59,528 bases of DNA, taken from assembly GCA_004297005.1 (NCBI GenBank), contig SCVA01000031.1:1-59528 (forward strand), read 5' to 3'. Under the pieces are notes generated by a model that searched no databases, was not told the DNA's origin, and saw only the letters and a program-made list of their open reading frames with translations. Both the position numbers and the translations under genes were made by a program. Each line of letters opens with the position of its first letter. Position 1 is the first letter of the stretch. This DNA comes from Nevskiaceae bacterium. GTDB taxonomy: Bacteria > Pseudomonadota > Gammaproteobacteria > Nevskiales > Nevskiaceae. Of this stretch, positions 1 to 8,770 are shown in pieces.

Positions 1-1
1 C

Positions 2-844
2 GCCCTGGTGGCGCGCAAGCTGGGCCTGCCCTGGGCCAGCTTCGTCACCACCACCGCCTCGATCCTGAAGATGTCGCCGATGGTCGATGCCTGGGTGGCC
101 AACCAGTACCGCGCGCTGCAGAGCCGCTACCTGCCGGCGGAGCTGATCGTCGAGCGCCCGGACTTTTCGCCACACCGGGTGGTGGTGTTCTCCACCGAGA
201 CCCTGATGGGCGATGCCCATGCCCGCGTCGAGGCGCCCTACCGTTTCGTCGGCCCGGCCAAGGGCGATGGCCGCCGCAAGGTGGATTTCCCCTGGGACTG
301 GTTGAAGCCAGACAGCAAGAAGCTGCTGATCTCGCTGGGCACAGTGAGCCGTGACCGCGACACCCGCTTCTTCGAGGTGATGATGGCCGCGCTCGCCGAG
401 CTGCCCGAGGTGCAGGCGGTGATGGTGGCGCCGGAAGCCCTGGCCGCGCAGGCGCCGGCCAATGTGCTGGTGCGCGACTACGTGCCGCAGCTGGAGCTGC
501 TGGATCGCGTCGATGCGGTGATCTGCCACGCCGGCCACAACACCGTCTGCGAGGCCTTGAGCCGCGATCTGCCGCTGGCGCTGGCGCCGATCCGCGACGA
601 CCAGCCGGTGATCGCCCGCCAGGTGATCGATGCCGGCGCGGGTCTCTTTATCCGTCACGGCAAGGTCAGCCCGGCGGTGGCCAAGGCCACCATAGAAAAG
701 CTGCTGTCCACGCCCGAGCTGGTGGAGAACGCGCGCCGCCTGGGTGCCGACTTGCGTGCCGCGCCGGGTGCCGCCGGCGCCGCCGAGGCGGTGCTGGAGC
801 TGGCCCTGCAGGCCAGCGATCAGTCGCTGCGCAAGGTGGCCTGA
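2..844 (+). CDS. UGT/MGT-type glycosyltransferase (5' end outside window)
   Basis: This would transfer a sugar from a nucleotide-sugar donor to a lipid or small-molecule acceptor in the cytoplasm. The frame is open to the window edge, so the N-terminal acceptor domain is missing; the first GTG in the window (position 8) is not a credible start. What remains is the C-terminal donor-binding half: a strand reading LLISLGTVS, then the typical patch HAGHNTVCEAL followed by LPLALAPIRDDQPVIARQV, as in GT1 family macrolide, sterol and rhamnolipid-type transferases. It ends 8 bases before the hydrolase gene and shares its strand with the acyltransferase and exporter genes, so a role in making a glycosylated exported product is inferred. 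The acceptor is unknown. Confidence 0.82.
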   Translation, partial: ALVARKLGLPWASFVTTTASILKMSPMVDAWVANQYRALQSRYLPAELIVERPDFSPHRVVVFSTETLMGDAHARVEAPYRFVGPAKGDGRRKVDFPWDWLKPDSKKLLISLGTVSRDRDTRFFEVMMAALAELPEVQAVMVAPEALAAQAPANVLVRDYVPQLELLDRVDAVICHAGHNTVCEALSRDLPLALAPIRDDQPVIARQVIDAGAGLFIRHGKVSPAVAKATIEKLLSTPELVENARRLGADLRAAPGAAGAAEAVLELALQASDQSLRKVA

Positions 845-852
845 AGGCGGGC

Positions 853-1680
853 ATGGAAACCATCGCGGTCGCTGGTGCCGAGCTGCAGTCCCTGGCCCTG
901 GGCCAGGGCGCGCCGCTGCTCATGCTGCACGGCCTGGCCAACGGCAACATGGCGAGCTGGTACTCGGCCATCGCCTCGCCGCTGTCGGCGAGCCGGCAGG
1001 TGCTGCTCTACGACCAGCGCGGCCACGGCGGCAGCAGCCTCGCCGCCTCCGGCTACGACCTCGACCGCCAGGCCGACGACTTGCAGACGGTGCTCGATCA
1101 CTACCACTGCGGCCAGGGCCCGGTAGATCTGGTCGGTCACAGCATGGGTGCGCTGATCGCCCTGCATTACGCCTTGCGCCACCCGGGCCGGGTGCGCCGG
1201 CTGGTGCTGGTGGACGCGCCGATGCCGGCGCGCGACTACGTGGCGCCCAGCCTGTTCAATGCCACCAGCCGCGAGGCGCTGGCGGAATGGGTGCTGGGCG
1301 AGCTGGCCAGCGCCGCGGGCTTAAGCGGCCGCCGCCGCGAGCGCCTGCTGCAACGCCTGGGTGCGCTGCTGTTCGATACCACGCTGCGGCAAGACGTACT
1401 GGCGATGGACGCCGAGCCTGAGGCCGCGCTCGCCGCGCTGGAGCTGCCGGTGCTCTTGGTCTACGGCCTGCGCTCGCCCTGCCTCGCCGCCGGCGAGCGG
1501 CTTGCCAAGCTACTGCCACAGGCGCAGCTCAAGCTCTTGGCCTGTGGCCACTACATTCCCGAGGAAGCACCCGCCGAGCTGCTGGTGCTGCTGGAAAACT
1601 TCCTGAACCCGAATCCGCATTCCATGCGTCTGCCCGCTGAAACCACCGCGGTGCCGCCCGGCACCGGAGTCCTGCCATGA
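853..1680 (+). CDS. Alpha/beta-fold hydrolase
   Basis: A 275-residue alpha/beta hydrolase with an HGLANG oxyanion-loop motif near residue 26, the nucleophile elbow GHSMG (residues 95-99, Ser97) and a late His in CGHYIPEE. The strand that normally carries the catalytic Asp reads VYGLRSPC, with no Asp at the usual place, so the acid may be supplied elsewhere or activity may be altered. The start codon is an ATG 8 bases after the glycosyltransferase stop, and the 3' end overlaps the next gene by 4 bases. In this setting it could be a thioesterase, esterase or acyl hydrolase acting on the product of the neighbouring transferases. Substrate unknown. Confidence 0.85.
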   Translation: METIAVAGAELQSLALGQGAPLLMLHGLANGNMASWYSAIASPLSASRQVLLYDQRGHGGSSLAASGYDLDRQADDLQTVLDHYHCGQGPVDLVGHSMGALIALHYALRHPGRVRRLVLVDAPMPARDYVAPSLFNATSREALAEWVLGELASAAGLSGRRRERLLQRLGALLFDTTLRQDVLAMDAEPEAALAALELPVLLVYGLRSPCLAAGERLAKLLPQAQLKLLACGHYIPEEAPAELLVLLENFLNPNPHSMRLPAETTAVPPGTGVLP

Positions 1681-2900
1681 GTACCCGCTACGAGCGCCCG
1701 CTGTCCGGCCTGGAGCGCTATTCCCTGGTGCTGCACGGCGCCTACCGCTACCACGTCGACGGCATCGTCGAGGGCGACGGCACGGTGGACCCGGGGGCCC
1801 TGCAGAAGGCGGTGGACATCGCCGCCGCCGCCAACACCGCGATCCGCGTGCGCCTGCGCGGCGTGCTCGGCTGGTGCAAGTGGGTCGACAGCGGCGTGGC
1901 GCCACGGGTGCGTCCGCAGCCGCTGTCGGACTGGGACGGCAACAGCGAGGCCGGCGCGCCCTTTCTCGACGAGCCCTTGAACCCGCGCAAGGCGGTGGCC
2001 GACATCCTGCTGGTGCCCTGCCGCGACGGCCGCACCCGCCTCGTCTTCCGCACCCTGCACGCCGCCATCGACGGCCGTGGCTGCATCCACTGGATGGCCG
2101 AGGTCTGCCGGGTGATGCGCGGCGAGGCGCCGCTGGGTTCGGACTCGCGGCTCACCGACTACGACGTGCAGCAGCAGTACGCCGACAAGATTCCCGAGGA
2201 GCCGGAGCGGCCGCCCTCGCAGTGCATCCCGGTGCTGGCGGTGGCGCCCGAGGGCGAGCGCGGGCCGCTGCGCTACGTCTGGCGCCGCGTGCTGCTGCCG
2301 CGCGACGTGCCGCAGCTGCTGACCAAGGCGGCGGTGTTTCTCGCCGAGTGGGCGCGCAAGCGCGAGGCCGGCGAGGTGGGCTTCACCGTGCCGGTGGACT
2401 ATCGCGGCTTCCGCATCCAGGAGATGGGCATCGGCAATCTCACCGGCTATCTGCGCCTGACCGTGCCCGAGGGTGCCACCTCGCGCAGCCTGGTGGTGCA
2501 GCTCGGCCAGCGGCTCAAGGCCTATGCCGACTGCCGGCAGTTTCCGGGCATCCGCAAGCTCCTGTGGGTGCCGGTATGGTTCATGCTGCGCCAGCTCAGG
2601 CCCAACATCGACAAGGTGCTGTATACGGTGACGCCGGCGCTGCCCACCGGCGGCGTGGTGTCGATGGGCAGCCTGAAGACCGAGACCTACAGCTTTCCCG
2701 GCTTCGCCAACGGCCGCTGCTACGGCGTGCCGGGCGCGGTGGGCAAGCTCAATCTGATCTTCGTGAATTACCCCGACCATGTGACGGTGAGCTTCGCCGC
2801 GCCCGCCGCCTACAACCACCAGGGCCAGCTGGATGCCCTGGTGGCCGCCTTCCAGCAACATTTCTCGCCGTCCGCGACCCCCGCAGGAACCTCCCCTTGA
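1677..2900 (+). CDS. Condensation-domain-like acyltransferase (first copy)
   Basis: A stand-alone protein of 407 residues that resembles the chloramphenicol acetyltransferase / NRPS condensation / PapA acyltransferase superfamily. The key motif is LHAAIDGRG at residues 127-135: it matches HHxxxDG except that the first His is Leu, while the second, catalytic His (His128) and the Asp-Gly pair remain. The C-terminal half contains GIGNLTGYLRL and a late Asn-rich stretch comparable to the bridging region of such enzymes. It overlaps the hydrolase by 4 bases and the HlyD gene by 4 bases, so it is translationally coupled on both sides. A second, more canonical paralogue lies at 7364-8599. It probably makes an ester or amide bond; acyl donor and acceptor are unknown. 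Confidence 0.7.
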   Translation: MSTRYERPLSGLERYSLVLHGAYRYHVDGIVEGDGTVDPGALQKAVDIAAAANTAIRVRLRGVLGWCKWVDSGVAPRVRPQPLSDWDGNSEAGAPFLDEPLNPRKAVADILLVPCRDGRTRLVFRTLHAAIDGRGCIHWMAEVCRVMRGEAPLGSDSRLTDYDVQQQYADKIPEEPERPPSQCIPVLAVAPEGERGPLRYVWRRVLLPRDVPQLLTKAAVFLAEWARKREAGEVGFTVPVDYRGFRIQEMGIGNLTGYLRLTVPEGATSRSLVVQLGQRLKAYADCRQFPGIRKLLWVPVWFMLRQLRPNIDKVLYTVTPALPTGGVVSMGSLKTETYSFPGFANGRCYGVPGAVGKLNLIFVNYPDHVTVSFAAPAAYNHQGQLDALVAAFQQHFSPSATPAGTSP

Positions 2901-4123
2901 AAGACCTAGACCTCGGCAAGCTGCGTGTCAGCCGTGATGGCCGCCTGAGCGCCCAGACTTCCTCCCGCAAGGGCCTGTTCAGCCGTCGCAACCTGCTGCT
3001 GGCCGGCGGCGGCCTGTTGATCGCCGCCTGGGCGCTGGTGCCCGGCCCGGTGCCGGTGCAGACCACCCAGGTGGTCAGCGCCTGGCCCTCGCAGCAGTTC
3101 GTGATGCTCAACTCCACCGGCTATGTGGTGGCGCGCCGCAAGGCCGCGGTGGCCCCCAAGGGCACCGGTCGCATCGAGTGGCTGGGGGTGAGCGAGGGCG
3201 ACTTCGTGAAGGCCGGCACCGTGGTGGCGCGGCTGGAAGGCATTGATGTTGAGGCCGCCTACCAGGCGGCGGTCGCCAACACCGCGGTGGCGGTGGCCGG
3301 GGTCAGCAGCGCGCAGAACGAGCTCGACGATGCGCAGCGCAATCTCGACCGCGTCAACATCCTGTTCAAACGGCGGCTGGTGTCGCTGATGAACCTGCAG
3401 GACGCCAAGTCGCGCCATGCCCGCGCCAGCGCCGGCCGCGCCAGCGCCCAGGCCTCGCTGGAAGCGGCCAAGGCCAACGAGCTGCACGCCCGCAGCGCGG
3501 TGGACTACACGGTGATGCGCGCGCCCTTCGACGGCGTGGTGATCGCCCGCGCCGCCAACGTCGGCGACATCGTCACCTCGCTGTCCTCGGCGGCCGACGC
3601 CAAGGGCGCGGCGGTGGTGATCGCCGACATGAGCACGCTGGAAGTCGATGCCGAGGTCTCGGAATCGGCGCTGGCGCAGATCAAGGCCGGCCAGCCCTGC
3701 GAGATCGTGCTCGACGCCTTCCCCGACCGCCGCTACCGCGGCGAGGTGGCGGTGGTGGTGCCGGCGGTGAACCGCTCCAGCGCCACGGTCACCACCAAGG
3801 TGCGCTTCCTCGACACCGATCCGGAGATCCTGCCCGACATGAGCGCGCGGGTGGCGTTTCTCTCGCAGGCGGTGGACTCCGCCAACCAGCAGCCGGTGCT
3901 GGCGGTGAGCCCGGAAGCGGTGCTGGAAACCGAGGGCAAGGCGCAGGTGTTCAAGACCGGCGCCGACGGCCGCGCCGAGGCGGTGACGGTGACCGCCGGG
4001 CGCCTGCTCGGCGGCGTGCGCGAGATCGCCGGCGAAGGCCTGAAGCTGGGCGACAGCCTGCTGCTGGCCGCGCCCGGCGCGCTCAAGAACGGGGCGCGGA
4101 TCAAGCTCGCCGAGAGCAAGTAA
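2897..4123 (+). CDS. HlyD/MacA-type periplasmic adaptor
   Basis: Membrane fusion protein of 408 residues that would link the inner-membrane ABC transporter encoded next to an outer-membrane TolC-type channel. The open frame runs far upstream, but that part lies over the acyltransferase in another frame; I place the start at the TTG at 2897, which overlaps the preceding TGA and has AGGAAC about 6 bases before it. The protein shows a cytoplasmic tail, one membrane segment at about residues 31-50, a lipoyl-type half-motif (GRIEWLGVSEGDFVKAGTVV), a long helical hairpin rich in Ala/Asn/Gln, the second half (VMRAPFDGVV) and a beta-barrel domain. It ends in an ATGA overlap with the ATPase gene. Confidence 0.88.
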   Translation: MKDLDLGKLRVSRDGRLSAQTSSRKGLFSRRNLLLAGGGLLIAAWALVPGPVPVQTTQVVSAWPSQQFVMLNSTGYVVARRKAAVAPKGTGRIEWLGVSEGDFVKAGTVVARLEGIDVEAAYQAAVANTAVAVAGVSSAQNELDDAQRNLDRVNILFKRRLVSLMNLQDAKSRHARASAGRASAQASLEAAKANELHARSAVDYTVMRAPFDGVVIARAANVGDIVTSLSSAADAKGAAVVIADMSTLEVDAEVSESALAQIKAGQPCEIVLDAFPDRRYRGEVAVVVPAVNRSSATVTTKVRFLDTDPEILPDMSARVAFLSQAVDSANQQPVLAVSPEAVLETEGKAQVFKTGADGRAEAVTVTAGRLLGGVREIAGEGLKLGDSLLLAAPGALKNGARIKLAESK

Positions 4124-4815
4124 TGAGTTCCTCGCTGATCAGCATCCGCGAGCTGAGCAAAACCTACCGGCGCGGCAACCAGCCGGTGCCGGTGCTGCTG
4201 GGCATCGACCTGGAGATCGCCGCCGGCGACTACGTGTCGCTGATGGGGCCTTCCGGCTCCGGCAAGAGCACCCTGCTCAATCTCATCGCCGGCATCGACA
4301 AGCCTTCCAGCGGCAGCCTGCTGATCGACGGCATCGACATCGCCGCGCTGCCGGAGAACGACCTCGCCGCCTGGCGCGCCGCCAATGTCGGCTTCGTGTT
4401 CCAGTTCTACAACCTGATGCCGGTGCTCGATGCCTTCGAGAACGTCGAGCTGCCGCTCTTGCTCACCGGGCTCAACCGCGCCGAGCGCCGCGAGCACGTC
4501 GAGACCGCGTTGGCGATGGTCGGTCTCTCCGACCGCATGGACCACTATCCCAACGAGCTGTCCGGCGGCCAGCAGCAGCGCGTGGCGATTGCCCGCGCGC
4601 TGATCACCGACCCGACTCTGATCGTCGCCGACGAACCCACCGGCGATCTCGACCGCCAGTCCGCCGACGACGTGCTCAACCTGCTCGACCGTCTCAACGG
4701 CGAGCTGGGCAAGACCATCGTCATGGTCACCCACGATCCCAAGTGCGCCAACCGCGCCAAGCGCCAGGTGCATCTGGAGAAAGGCGTGCTGCTGTCCGGC
4801 AGCGGAGCGCATTAG
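4123..4815 (+). CDS. MacB/LolD-type ABC transporter ATPase
   Basis: A 230-residue nucleotide-binding subunit that powers the two FtsX-like permeases encoded next. It has Walker A GPSGSGKS (residues 42-49), Q-loop FVFQFYN, signature LSGGQ (146-150), Walker B LIVADEP (166-172) and the D-loop TGDLD typical of the MacB/LolD/FtsE branch, which drives mechanotransmission rather than classic channel transport. It is joined to the HlyD gene by an ATGA overlap and to the permease by a 1-base overlap (TAGTG). With HlyD before it and TolC-like protein nearby, it most likely exports a cluster product across the envelope; lipoprotein sorting is less likely because a dedicated adaptor is present. Confidence 0.92.
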   Translation: MSSSLISIRELSKTYRRGNQPVPVLLGIDLEIAAGDYVSLMGPSGSGKSTLLNLIAGIDKPSSGSLLIDGIDIAALPENDLAAWRAANVGFVFQFYNLMPVLDAFENVELPLLLTGLNRAERREHVETALAMVGLSDRMDHYPNELSGGQQQRVAIARALITDPTLIVADEPTGDLDRQSADDVLNLLDRLNGELGKTIVMVTHDPKCANRAKRQVHLEKGVLLSGSGAH

Positions 4816-5981
4816 TGCTCTACGGCTATGTGCTCAAGCTGGCGCGCAAGAACATGCTGCGCCACCGCCTGCGCACCGGCCTGACCATGGCCGGCATCGC
4901 CATAGCCATCGTCAGCTTCGGGCTGCTGCGCACCGTGGTCGATTCCTGGTACGCGGGCGCCGAGCTGGGCTCCTCCGGGCGGCTGATCACCCGCAGCGAG
5001 GCCTCGCTGAGCTTCCCGCTGCCGGCGACCTACTCCGAGCGCATCCGCAAGGTGCCGGGGGTGCGCAGCGTTACCTTCGCCAACTGGTTCGGCGGCATCT
5101 ACATCGACGAGAAGAACTTCTTCGCGCAATTCGCGGTGGATGCCCAGAGCTACTTCGACCTCTATCCGGAATTCCGCGTCGCGCCCGCCGAGCTGGCCGA
5201 CTTCAAGCGCGACCGCCGCGGCGCCATCGTCGGCCGCAAGCTGGCGAAGAAGTACGGCTGGAAAGTCGGCGACCAGGTGCCGCTGCGCGGCACCATCTAC
5301 CCCGGCAACTGGAGCTTCACCATCCGCGGCATCTACCAGGGCGCCGACGACAAGACCGACGAGAACCAGTTTTTGATGCACTGGCACTACGTCAACGAAA
5401 CCATCAAGGCGCTGCTGCCCTCGCTGGCCGACAAGGTCGGCGTGTTCATCGTCGACATCCGCGATCCGGCGCAGGCGGCGGCGGTGTCGGCGGCGATCGA
5501 CAGCAGCTTCAAGAACTCGCTGGCGGAAACCCGCACCGAAACCCAGAAGGCCTTCCAGCTCGGCTTCATCGCCATGGTCGATACCATCCTGCTGGCGATC
5601 CAGACCGTCGCCTACGTGGTGGTGCTGATCATCATGGCGGTGATGGCCAACACCATGGCGATGGCGGCGCGCGAGCGCATGCGCGAGTACGCCACGCTCA
5701 AGGCCCTGGGCTTTTCCGACGGCTTCGTGTCGCTCTTGATCTTCGGCGAGTCGCTGGCGCTGTCGCTGGCCGGTGGTCTGCTAGGCATCCTGCTCACCTT
5801 CCCGGCGGCGGCTTCGTTCTTCCGCGCCACCCGCGATCTCTTCGTGGTGTTCGAGGTGCGGCCGGAGACGGTGCTGCTGCAGCTCGGCTCGGCGGTGCTG
5901 ATCGGCGTGTTCGCGGCGCTCGCGCCGGCGATCAACAGCACCCGCGTGCGCATCGTCGACGGCCTGAGGGCGGTGACATGA
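4815..5981 (+). CDS. FtsX/MacB-type ABC permease (first)
   Basis: A 388-residue permease. The start is the GTG at 4815 that shares one base with the ATPase stop codon; a longer open frame upstream only covers the ATPase. The layout is that of MacB_PCD plus FtsX: a membrane segment near residues 19-38, a large periplasmic domain, then three segments near the C terminus, beginning with TILLAIQTVAYVVVLIIMAV and including the conserved loop ERMREYATLKALGFSDGF. Together with the second permease at 6199-7383 it would form a heterodimeric transporter. The stop codon overlaps the ATG of a small repeat-derived ORF. Confidence 0.9.
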   Translation: MLYGYVLKLARKNMLRHRLRTGLTMAGIAIAIVSFGLLRTVVDSWYAGAELGSSGRLITRSEASLSFPLPATYSERIRKVPGVRSVTFANWFGGIYIDEKNFFAQFAVDAQSYFDLYPEFRVAPAELADFKRDRRGAIVGRKLAKKYGWKVGDQVPLRGTIYPGNWSFTIRGIYQGADDKTDENQFLMHWHYVNETIKALLPSLADKVGVFIVDIRDPAQAAAVSAAIDSSFKNSLAETRTETQKAFQLGFIAMVDTILLAIQTVAYVVVLIIMAVMANTMAMAARERMREYATLKALGFSDGFVSLLIFGESLALSLAGGLLGILLTFPAAASFFRATRDLFVVFEVRPETVLLQLGSAVLIGVFAALAPAINSTRVRIVDGLRAVT

Positions 5982-6193
5982 GCCACCCGGCGAGGGACCC
6001 GCGTAGCGGGATCGCCGGCAAGGCGATGGTCACCAACCGCCGACACCGGGCATCCGCCGCCGATGCGCGCGGGTTCGGAGGCGGTGACATGAGCCACCCG
6101 GCGAGGGACCCGCGCAGCGGGATCGCCGGCAAGGCGATGGTCACCAAGGGCCGACGTCGGGCATCCGCGCCCGAGCGCTGTGGTTCGGAGGCG
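5972..6193 (+). repeat. 111-bp tandem duplication with twin hairpins between two permease genes
   Basis: Two copies (5972-6082 and 6083-6193) of a 111-bp unit, each starting GGTGACATGAGCCACCC. The second differs by scattered substitutions. In each copy a hairpin CCCGC-GTA/GCA-GCGGG is followed at once by a second, ATCGCC-GGCAA-GGCGAT, which is the twin-palindrome layout of REP-type elements. The unit length is a multiple of three, so it stays open in the frame of the 74-codon ORF laid over it. Confidence 0.85.
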
Positions 6194-6202
6194 CTGACAT
6201 GA
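5978..6202 (+). CDS. Small repeat-encoded ORF coupled between permeases (hypothetical)
   Basis: A 74-residue basic ORF made almost wholly of two copies of a 37-residue unit beginning MSHPARDPRSGIAGKAMVT. Its ATG overlaps the stop of the first permease and its own stop overlaps the ATG of the second (ATGA at both ends), so a ribosome could pass through all three genes. There is no membrane segment or known domain. It may be simply the translated form of a REP-like insertion that preserved coupling rather than a protein selected for function. The internal in-frame ATG at 6089 repeats the same context. Confidence 0.35.
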   Translation: MSHPARDPRSGIAGKAMVTNRRHRASAADARGFGGGDMSHPARDPRSGIAGKAMVTKGRRRASAPERCGSEALT

Positions 6203-7383
6203 GCGCGCCGCTCGGTAGCGGGCTGTCGATCGCCTACGTGGCGCGCAATCTCATCGCCCGCAAGCTCACCACCATCCTTACCGCCGCCGGCATGGCGCTG
6301 GTGGTGTTCGTGTTCGCCACCGTGCTGATGATGGCCGAGGGCCTGCGCCAGACCCTGGGCGGCACCGGCTCCTACAACAATCTGGTGATCATCCGGCAGG
6401 GCTCGCAGACCGAGGTGCAGAGCACCATCACCCGCGAGCAGGCCAACATGGTCGAGTCGCTGCCCGGCCTCGCCAGCGGCGCCGGCGGTCAGGCGCGCAT
6501 CACCCGCGAGGTGCTGGTGCTGGTCAACATGCCGCGCAAGGACGGCAAGGGTCTCGCCAACATCGTGGTGCGCGGTACCACGCCCATCGGTATCGAGATG
6601 CGCCCGCAGGTGAAGATCACCTCCGGCAGCCTGTTCCGCCCCGGCTCCTCGGAGGTGGTGGTGGGCTCGGCGATGGCGCGCGGCAAGGTGGGACTCAAGA
6701 TCGGCGACCGCCTGAGCTTCGGCTTGCGCGACTGGACCGTGGTCGGTGTCTTCGATGCCGGCGGCAGCGGCTTCGACTCCGAGATCTGGGGCGACAGCGA
6801 GCAGATGATGCAGGCCTTCCGCCGCCAGGCCTATTCCTCGCTGGTGGTGGGCCTGCGCGACGCCGGCAGCTACGCGCTGTTCGACGAGGCCCTGCAACGC
6901 CAGCCGCAGCTCAAGCTCGACACCAAGCGCGAGGTGCAGTTCTACGCCGACCAGTCGGAGAACCTCGCCAACTTCATCAGCATCTTGGGCCAGACCATCA
7001 CCATCATCTTCTCGCTGGGCGCGATCATCGGCGCGATGATCACCATGTACGCGAGTGTGGCCAACCGCACCCGCGAGATCGGCACGCTGCGGGCCTTGGG
7101 CTTTCGGCGCGGCAACATCGTGATGGCCTTCATCCAGGAGGCGATGCTGCTTGGCCTGGTGGCCGGCGTGTTCGGCCTGATCGCCGCCGCCTTCATGCAG
7201 CGCATCGAGATTTCCACTACCAATGTGCAGACCTTTTCCGAGGTGGTGTTCCGGCTGATTCTGACGCCGGGTATCGCCGTGGAAGTGCTGTTGTTCTCGG
7301 TCCTGATGGGCGTACTCGGGGGAGTGCTGCCGGCGGTCAGGGCCTCAAGACTGGAGATTGTCGATGCCCTTCGCTCTGTTTAA
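6199..7383 (+). CDS. FtsX/MacB-type ABC permease (second)
   Basis: A 394-residue permease, the presumed partner of the one at 4815-5981. It opens with LSIAYVARNLIARKLTTILTAAGMALVVFVFAT (first membrane segment near residues 27-48), has a periplasmic MacB_PCD-like domain, and then three C-terminal segments with the family loop NRTREIGTLRALGFRRGNIV. The last residues, LPAVRASRLEIVDALRSV, are the standard end of FtsX-type permeases. The 3' end overlaps the next gene by 20 bases. Having two separate half-size permeases with one ATPase resembles DevCA/LolCE-like sets more than single-chain MacB. Confidence 0.9.
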   Translation: MSAPLGSGLSIAYVARNLIARKLTTILTAAGMALVVFVFATVLMMAEGLRQTLGGTGSYNNLVIIRQGSQTEVQSTITREQANMVESLPGLASGAGGQARITREVLVLVNMPRKDGKGLANIVVRGTTPIGIEMRPQVKITSGSLFRPGSSEVVVGSAMARGKVGLKIGDRLSFGLRDWTVVGVFDAGGSGFDSEIWGDSEQMMQAFRRQAYSSLVVGLRDAGSYALFDEALQRQPQLKLDTKREVQFYADQSENLANFISILGQTITIIFSLGAIIGAMITMYASVANRTREIGTLRALGFRRGNIVMAFIQEAMLLGLVAGVFGLIAAAFMQRIEISTTNVQTFSEVVFRLILTPGIAVEVLLFSVLMGVLGGVLPAVRASRLEIVDALRSV

Positions 7384-8599
7384 GCCCAAGCCCTTGCCGC
7401 CGCTCGCGCCGGTGAGCCGCTTCACCCGCAAGCTGTCGGTGATCGAGTACTACCACGCCAGCGTCGGCATCAGCGGCAAGACGGTGGAGATCCCGCGCGA
7501 AAATGGCATTGTGTTGGAAGGCGAGGGGCAGTTGAGCATGGAGCAGTGGCGCGCCGCGCTGGATGCCGCCGCCGCCGCCAACCCCGGCGCCCGCCTGCGC
7601 CTGCACGGCGACTGCTGGTGGGCGCGCTGGGACAGCGACGGCCCGATGCCCGGCCTGCGCCTGATCGAGAACTGCGAGTGGGACGCGCACTCCGACCGCG
7701 GCGTCGAAGTGCTCTACGCCACCAAGCTCGATCTGCGTGCCGGCCCTACCGTGGAGCTGGTGGTGATTCCCCGCCCCGACAACCGCACCACCCTGGTGCT
7801 GCGCAGCCATCACGCGGTGATGGACGGCATGGGCAGCGTGCACTTCTACCAGGAGCTGTTCCGCGCCCTGCGCGGCGAGCCGCTGGTCGGCACCAATGGC
7901 AGCTTCGCCGATGTCGAGCTGATGCTCAGCACCGGCGCCAGCGAGTCCACCTCGCGCCACATCAAGACCGACTCGGTGACCGGCGCGGCCAGCGGGCCGG
8001 AAGTGGGCGATGTCTGGCGCCGCGTGCAGCTCGGCAAGCCGCTGAAGAACCAGATGGCGCGGGTCGCCGAGGCCATCGCCGAGTTCATGCAGCAGAAGAC
8101 CGAGCTGCCGGCGCTGATCGGCATTCCGGTGGACATGCGCCGCCACGCGCCCGGCCTGCTCAGCACCGCCAACTTCGCCAACATGCTGCTGGTGCCGATC
8201 AAGAAGGGCGAGGGCGCCGAGCAGTTCCGCCTGCGGCTCAAGGAGATGCTCGACCTCAAGATGGAGGCCTATTACCCGCGCATCCTGAGCATCTTCAAGA
8301 TTTTCCCGCTGGCCTGGCTGGACAAGATGATGGGCCGCACGCCCAAGAACTATCTCAAGCGCAAGCCGATGGAAACGGTGGCGCTGTCCAACCTGGGCAA
8401 GTTCGATCCGCGCCCGCTGCTGGCGCCCGGCTTCACGCCCACCAGCCTGCTCGGCATCCCGATCCGCGGCAGCGCCTGCGTCGGCCTGGTGTGCATTGGC
8501 GAGCAGGTGGAAATGACTGTCGGCCTCACCAAGGAGCGCGCCAGCGAAGGGCGCTTCGACGCGCTGATCGAGTTCATGAAGAAGCGCTTGGCGGAGTAG
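7364..8599 (+). CDS. Condensation-domain-like acyltransferase (second copy)
   Basis: A 411-residue relative of the protein at 1677-2900 with the full canonical motif SHHAVMDGMG (His149, His150, Asp154, Gly155), the signature of NRPS condensation domains, PapA-type acyltransferases and related enzymes. Other matches to the first copy include the early Ala-rich helix AALDAAAAANPGARLRL, the WWARWD/GWCKWV strand and the pre-C-terminal block. I choose the ATG at 7364, with GGAG 7 bases before it, over the TTG at 7358. It is the last gene of the forward run. Two different stand-alone condensation proteins in one operon suggest two acyl or peptidyl transfers onto the same scaffold; substrates are unknown. 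Confidence 0.75.
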   Translation: MPFALFKPKPLPPLAPVSRFTRKLSVIEYYHASVGISGKTVEIPRENGIVLEGEGQLSMEQWRAALDAAAAANPGARLRLHGDCWWARWDSDGPMPGLRLIENCEWDAHSDRGVEVLYATKLDLRAGPTVELVVIPRPDNRTTLVLRSHHAVMDGMGSVHFYQELFRALRGEPLVGTNGSFADVELMLSTGASESTSRHIKTDSVTGAASGPEVGDVWRRVQLGKPLKNQMARVAEAIAEFMQQKTELPALIGIPVDMRRHAPGLLSTANFANMLLVPIKKGEGAEQFRLRLKEMLDLKMEAYYPRILSIFKIFPLAWLDKMMGRTPKNYLKRKPMETVALSNLGKFDPRPLLAPGFTPTSLLGIPIRGSACVGLVCIGEQVEMTVGLTKERASEGRFDALIEFMKKRLAE

Positions 8600-8618
8600 C
8601 TGGCGCCGGCGCGCTTTG

Positions 8619-8733
8619 CCCCTTCCCCTGCGCAGCGGGGGAAGGTTGGGATGGGGGCGGTTGCTGGTGGCGAGGGCTTCCATCCGGGCATAACGCCCCC
8701 ACCCTGGCCCTCCCCCGCTACGCAGGGGAGGGG
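8619..8733. repeat. Long inverted-repeat intergenic element, copy 1
   Basis: Two arms of about 39 bases, 8619-8657 and 8694-8733, are near-perfect reverse complements (core CCCCTGCGCAGCGGGG against CCCCGCTACGCAGGGG). They lie between convergent genes, so the folded RNA could end transcription from either side. A second copy is at 19678-19788, also between convergent genes. This is a dispersed element of the genome, not part of either gene. Confidence 0.85.
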
Positions 8734-8770
8734 AACCAGTGAAGGCCGGAGTTGAACCGGGCGCAGTACC

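Noticed and set aside
1551..2861. Minus-strand open frame opposite the first acyltransferase
   Set aside because: No family features, low-complexity Ala/His/Arg content, and it lies fully over a coupled forward operon.
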